Source: JAEXNA01 sp041676625 (lineage in GTDB: Bacteria; Vulcanimicrobiota; Xenobia; Xenobiales; JADMJV01). Taken from it: DNA of 64,000 nucleotides. The position numbers and the translations under genes are program-made. This document shows positions 60,260-64,000 of the stretch, piece by piece (position 1 is the stretch's first letter; each line of letters starts with the position of its first letter). The stretch spans positions 8,091 through 72,090 of the forward strand of contig JBAYRN010000010.1 in assembly GCA_041676625.1 (NCBI GenBank). Direction: 5' to 3'. The notes below the pieces were generated by a model, which ran no database searches, was not told the origin of the DNA, and worked only from the letters and a program-made list of their open reading frames with translations.

Positions 60260-61726
60260 ATGGTCTCCGTTGTCGTCATCGGTGCCGGTCCTGCCGGACT
60301 GACCGCAGCCTACGAACTCTTGGAAAACAAGGTCACTTCCACGATTTTGGAAGCCGATCCCGAGAAGGTTGGTGGTATATCGAGGACGGCCGAGTATCGC
60401 GGCTACCGATTTGATATCGGGGGGCACCGCTTTTTTTCGAAGAACAAAGATATCGAGAATCTGTGGTCGGAATGGCTTGAGGATGAAATGATCTCCGTGC
60501 CGCGGATGTCTCGAATCCTCTATAACGGGAAGTTCTTTGATTATCCACTCAAGGCGATGAACGCATTCTTGAACCTGGGTCCGGTGGAGACCGTGCGTTG
60601 CGTTCTGAGCTACCTTTGGAGCCAGCTAGCCCCAAGAAAATCTGAGCGTTCATTCGAAGACTGGGTGGTCAACCGCTTCGGCCACAGGCTTTTCTCAATC
60701 TTTTTTAAGACCTACACCGAGAAAGTCTGGGGTATGCCCTGTCATGAAATCTCCGCTGACTGGGCGGCCCAACGAATCAAGAATCTCAATCTCTGGAAGG
60801 CAGCCATAAACGCCCTGGGCCTGGGTCGACGGGACCAATCGATAAAGACCCTGATCGATGAATTTCGCTACCCTCGCCTGGGCCCTGGGATGATGTGGGA
60901 GCGTCTCAGCGAGAATCTCTTGCAGGGAGGCTGTACTCTTCGAATGGGGCACCCTGTGACCCATATTTCTCGTGAGCAGGGTAGGGCTATCGCCGTGGAG
61001 GCCAACGGAGCGCGATTTGAAGCCGACCATTTTATTTCGACGATGCCCCTGCGCAACCTGATTGAAGGGCTTGAACCGGCCGCTCCTGCGCATATTTTAG
61101 ATGCGGCCCGGGGGTTAAAGTATCGGGATTACCTGACGGTGGTTCTCGTTTTAGCCGTGGACGAGCTGTTTCCCGACAACTGGATTTACATCCATGACCC
61201 TTCCGTCAAGGTGGGCCGTATTCAAAACTACAAGAACTGGAGCCGGGCCATGGTACCGGAGGACGGCTATACCTGTCTGGGCCTCGAATATTTTTGTGAT
61301 GTGGGAGACGACCTTTGGGAACTCTCTGAGTCTGAACTTATTGAACTCGGGTTACGAGAGATTGTGCAATTGGGCTTGGCCGTTCCTGACCAGATGCGAG
61401 ACGGGACGGTCGTCCGAATGCCGAAGGCTTATCCGGTGTACGACGATGAATACCAGCAACGGGTCGATTTATTGCGTGAGTTCCTCGAAACAGAAGTTCC
61501 CAACGTTCACCCCGTGGGACGCAACGGAATGCATCGTTACAATAATCAGGACCACGCCATGCTCACCGGTATTCTGGCCGCCCGAAACATTCTGGGACAA
61601 GGTCCCTTCGACCCCTGGCTTGTCAATGCCGATGCCGAGTACCTGGAAGAGGACGATTCTCCTAAAGACAGTCGTCTCGTACCCAGGCGACTAACGGATT
61701 CGGATTCGGTTTCCCCTCCAGGCTAG
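60260..61726 (+). CDS. FAD/NAD(P)-dependent amine oxidase-like oxidoreductase
   Basis: 488 residues. VVIGAGPAGLTAAYEL at 5-20 binds FAD; DIGGHRFFSKNK and PLKAMNAFLN, then KTYTEKVWGMPCHEISADWA fit the family of UDP-galactopyranose mutase and protoporphyrinogen oxidase-like proteins often found in glycan clusters. Substrate unknown. Last 36 bp overlap the convergent YfhO-like gene. Confidence 0.82.
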   Translation: MVSVVVIGAGPAGLTAAYELLENKVTSTILEADPEKVGGISRTAEYRGYRFDIGGHRFFSKNKDIENLWSEWLEDEMISVPRMSRILYNGKFFDYPLKAMNAFLNLGPVETVRCVLSYLWSQLAPRKSERSFEDWVVNRFGHRLFSIFFKTYTEKVWGMPCHEISADWAAQRIKNLNLWKAAINALGLGRRDQSIKTLIDEFRYPRLGPGMMWERLSENLLQGGCTLRMGHPVTHISREQGRAIAVEANGARFEADHFISTMPLRNLIEGLEPAAPAHILDAARGLKYRDYLTVVLVLAVDELFPDNWIYIHDPSVKVGRIQNYKNWSRAMVPEDGYTCLGLEYFCDVGDDLWELSESELIELGLREIVQLGLAVPDQMRDGTVVRMPKAYPVYDDEYQQRVDLLREFLETEVPNVHPVGRNGMHRYNNQDHAMLTGILAARNILGQGPFDPWLVNADAEYLEEDDSPKDSRLVPRRLTDSDSVSPPG

Positions 61727-64000
61727 GAGCGCCAGAATGAAAACTGCACAACCGCTGGCCAGGGCCCCTTCTCGCCATCCGGAAGCTTCGAACTGGAGGG
61801 TTAGTTGCTCTCCGCCCTGGACCGGCACTGCCATAAACATTCCGTTGGCTCGAAAGACGGGGCGCAAATGCTCGCCTTGCCTGGCCGTCCAACCGGGATG
61901 GTAACCTTCCGTCCACACGATCCAGCCGTTCGAGGCCGGGGGAGCGATCACGATTTCATCTCCGTGAGGGCGTCTGAATTCAAGGGCAATGGGTTCCCCA
62001 GAACCTTCCGGATCGCCACCAGTCGGAGTAGCCTCCACCACCATCGTTCCCGGCCTCCAATCCGGAGACATCAGCGTCTCCAGTGCTTCTTCCGAGGAAG
62101 TTACTCTCAACACATCGGGAACCCATAAGATGTGTGGAATAGCCTCCGGGTTATAGAAAATTGGAAGGCGAGTATGATCGGCGAGGCTCCAGGGGGGACC
62201 GGGCTCGACTCCAGGATAGGTGACCAGCCAGTTCACCGAAGCCAGGTTGGCTAAACGCTGATCAAAGCTGGTGATGGGGAACGTTTTTATGGAGAACCGA
62301 ATTTTCCAGTCCCTGGGGTGGCGATTGACCATGGCGTTAGCGTAGTCTTGCGTGGCCCTGGGGTACAAGGACTCATCACCCTCAAAGGCTGGAAGTTGGT
62401 AGGCGAACAGAGTATTAGGACGGATCGCGGCCAGACTCATGGTGCGGGATTTGTGTTCAAAGTTACGGGCCTTAAGGAAAGACACTTCTGGGGTCAATGG
62501 GTAGAGGCGCTCGGGGGGCGTGGCCGTATTAAACCGCAGGGAATAAGCAGCCGGATCAAGGGCCGCCAGGGCGAGCAGTGCCCACAGCGCGTACTTCGAA
62601 TGAGGTAGCGCTCTCAGCACCAGGAGGCTTAACAGCAAGACCACAATGGGCCACCAGAAACTGAAATTTCCTAGGGCATAGAATTTATCGAAAGCAACCT
62701 GTGCGGCCGCTTCAAACTCTGGAGTGATCTGTGGATCTGGTACTCGAACTCGCTGTTGGGTGAACCAGTGGGAGAACATCTGCGAGCGAAACGAGGTAAA
62801 CGACGCTATCATCGTGACAAAGACCAGAAATAGACCAGCCGCCCCCCACCCGGCTCGAACAGACAGACGAGTATCCGTAAGAGCAGCCTGAAGTCCATAA
62901 GCACTCACAATGCATAGGCACAGGGGCCAGAAAATTGCCACTCGGGTTATGATGGTCTTGTCGAGTCCCGGGACCAAAGTATGGGCCAATAGAAACAGGG
63001 GGGTGGAACACAGCAGGACCACCAGCAAGGGGAGAATCGCGAAGAAGCGACACTCGAAACGGTCTCGGAACGCCCAGGCCATGGGAGCCAGCACGAGTGG
63101 TAATAAACCCGCGTAAAGATAACTTTCAGGATAGATCCAATTCCCTCCCAGGCTGACCCTCTGAATATGAAATCCGGCCGCAGGATTGCCTGCGAAATCG
63201 GGCAGCCAGGCCGCTAACGGGGCTGAGAATAAGAGTTCGCGGAAGGCACGGGTTTGATAGGACCAGGGTATGACCGGCCGAGACTTGTCGGCAAGATCGA
63301 GGAGCTGAGGCCAGATGGCAATGGAACTCACCGCCAGTGCGGCTAACCAACTCGCGAGTAGGGCAAACAGGACCGATATTTCGCGCTTCCTCCACCAGAC
63401 GGCCAGACCCCAGATGCCGCACAGGATCAGGGTATAGGCCCAGAATTGGAGCATCCCCACCGTTCCCAGTGTCCCCAGGAGTATAGCAGCAAAGCAGAAG
63501 TGTCGAATCGAGGACCGTCGTAGCGCAAGTTGATAGCTGTGAAGTATCAGGGGAGTCCAGGCACAGTAAACGAGAACGTGTTCGTGCTCGAACCAACCTA
63601 CGGAGAACCCGCTAAACTGATAGGAAACTCCAGCAAACATGGAAGGAAAGGACTGAAGACCGATACCACGGCAGAAGATGAAGAGCGACAACCCGGCGAG
63701 ACCGAGATGAAGGAACAGGAAAAGATCGTGTGACCAGGGCATGGGTGTGACCAGGTGGCAGAGCAACCGTGGGGGGTAATAAAATCCGGAGTGCCCGTTG
63801 GTGACCAGACTATGGCCACAAAAACTATAAGGATCCCACTGCGGAATTCGCCAGTTCAGAAGGCTCTCGTGTAAATAGGCTGATTGGGGATAGAAAATGT
63901 TGATGACGTCGAAGAGATCCGGGTTCTGGACCTGGGATACTCCGTCATAGAAAAGAGGGTAAGAGGCCAGGATATCGGCGGGATAATGAGTCTTTCCCAA
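61691..64000 (-). CDS. YfhO-like multi-span membrane protein (5' end outside window)
   Basis: 769 visible residues; the frame runs off the window, so the start is upstream. About twelve helices, with VINIFYPQSAYLHESL, IPQWDPYSFCG and GHSGFYYPPRLL near the start, as in YfhO/DUF6044-type membrane proteins, probable glycosyltransferase-like factors that modify lipoteichoic or surface glycans. The C-terminal 200 residues are periplasmic and beta-rich, with WTEGYHPGWTARQGEHLRP as in YfhO tails. Its exact substrate is unknown. Confidence 0.78.
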   Translation of the reverse strand: MGKTHYPADILASYPLFYDGVSQVQNPDLFDVINIFYPQSAYLHESLLNWRIPQWDPYSFCGHSLVTNGHSGFYYPPRLLCHLVTPMPWSHDLFLFLHLGLAGLSLFIFCRGIGLQSFPSMFAGVSYQFSGFSVGWFEHEHVLVYCAWTPLILHSYQLALRRSSIRHFCFAAILLGTLGTVGMLQFWAYTLILCGIWGLAVWWRKREISVLFALLASWLAALAVSSIAIWPQLLDLADKSRPVIPWSYQTRAFRELLFSAPLAAWLPDFAGNPAAGFHIQRVSLGGNWIYPESYLYAGLLPLVLAPMAWAFRDRFECRFFAILPLLVVLLCSTPLFLLAHTLVPGLDKTIITRVAIFWPLCLCIVSAYGLQAALTDTRLSVRAGWGAAGLFLVFVTMIASFTSFRSQMFSHWFTQQRVRVPDPQITPEFEAAAQVAFDKFYALGNFSFWWPIVVLLLSLLVLRALPHSKYALWALLALAALDPAAYSLRFNTATPPERLYPLTPEVSFLKARNFEHKSRTMSLAAIRPNTLFAYQLPAFEGDESLYPRATQDYANAMVNRHPRDWKIRFSIKTFPITSFDQRLANLASVNWLVTYPGVEPGPPWSLADHTRLPIFYNPEAIPHILWVPDVLRVTSSEEALETLMSPDWRPGTMVVEATPTGGDPEGSGEPIALEFRRPHGDEIVIAPPASNGWIVWTEGYHPGWTARQGEHLRPVFRANGMFMAVPVQGGEQLTLQFEASGWREGALASGCAVFILALLAWRGNRIRIR

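Overview
The window (GC roughly in the high 50s by eye, dense genes, many ATGA overlaps, frequent GTG/TTG starts) is chromosomal DNA of a bacterium that I could not name with certainty. Lipoprotein signals, type IV pseudopilin clusters, MoxR/DUF58/transglutaminase genes, HD-GYP, and response regulators fused to SARP/BTAD-type activator domains suggest a didermic, poorly cultured lineage of the Eremiobacterota/Vulcanimicrobiota or Armatimonadota kind. That placement is inference. No rRNA, tRNA or CRISPR array was seen.

Layout. 1-0.8 kb: 3' end of a Bcr/CflA-type MFS drug transporter. 0.9-12.1 kb: accessory, defence-like region with an overlapping small-ORF/nucleotidyltransferase (DUF6036-like) pair, a Gly-rich-linker protein ending in a calpain-like cysteine protease domain, a complete type I Wadjet operon (jetA-jetB-jetC-jetD, minus strand) and an HNH endonuclease gene broken by one base. 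12.2-16.3 kb: candidate small RNA, then a histidine kinase/response regulator-BTAD operon. 16.4-29.9 kb: two clusters of type IV pseudopilin-like genes (two members carry C-terminal beta-propeller-like domains, one an Ig-like domain, and the first cluster includes a GspF/PilC platform protein), separated by the opposite-strand housekeeping genes rsfS, nadD, acnA, a small membrane protein and an ACT-domain regulator. 30-35 kb: rpmG, a GroES-like/mogA operon, a MITE-like palindromic element, a UDP-glucose pyrophosphorylase, an HD-GYP protein and a rhodanese/DUF442-like protein without its cysteine. 35.2-41.8 kb: a TPR/MoxR/transglutaminase/DUF58 operon. 41.9-45.7 kb: a scrambled segment bounded by about 130-bp direct repeats, holding low-GC ORFs, a second truncated HNH copy in inverted orientation, and a GH26-like lipoprotein. 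45.6-50.3 kb: a second, divergently arranged response regulator-BTAD/histidine kinase pair. 50.4-55.6 kb: nitrilase, JAMM peptidase, PBP4-type lipoprotein DacB, a prion-like low-complexity protein, a PLP enzyme. 55.7-59.0 kb: pantothenate/CoA operon panB-panE-panC-coaX. 59-64 kb: SGNH hydrolase-like protein, an FAD-dependent NAD(P)-binding oxidoreductase of the protoporphyrinogen-oxidase/UDP-galactopyranose mutase type and a YfhO-like membrane protein, probably surface-glycan related.

Themes. The clearest recognisable defence system is Wadjet (SMC-like anti-plasmid nuclease complex). The least explained items are the calpain-like protease convergent with it, the pseudopilins fused to propeller domains, a recurring TTWACA-N5-KTAACM direct repeat with 11-bp period upstream of four unrelated hypothetical or secreted proteins, and the repeat-bounded segment near 42-45.5 kb. 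All family calls are from reading motifs; no database search was run.
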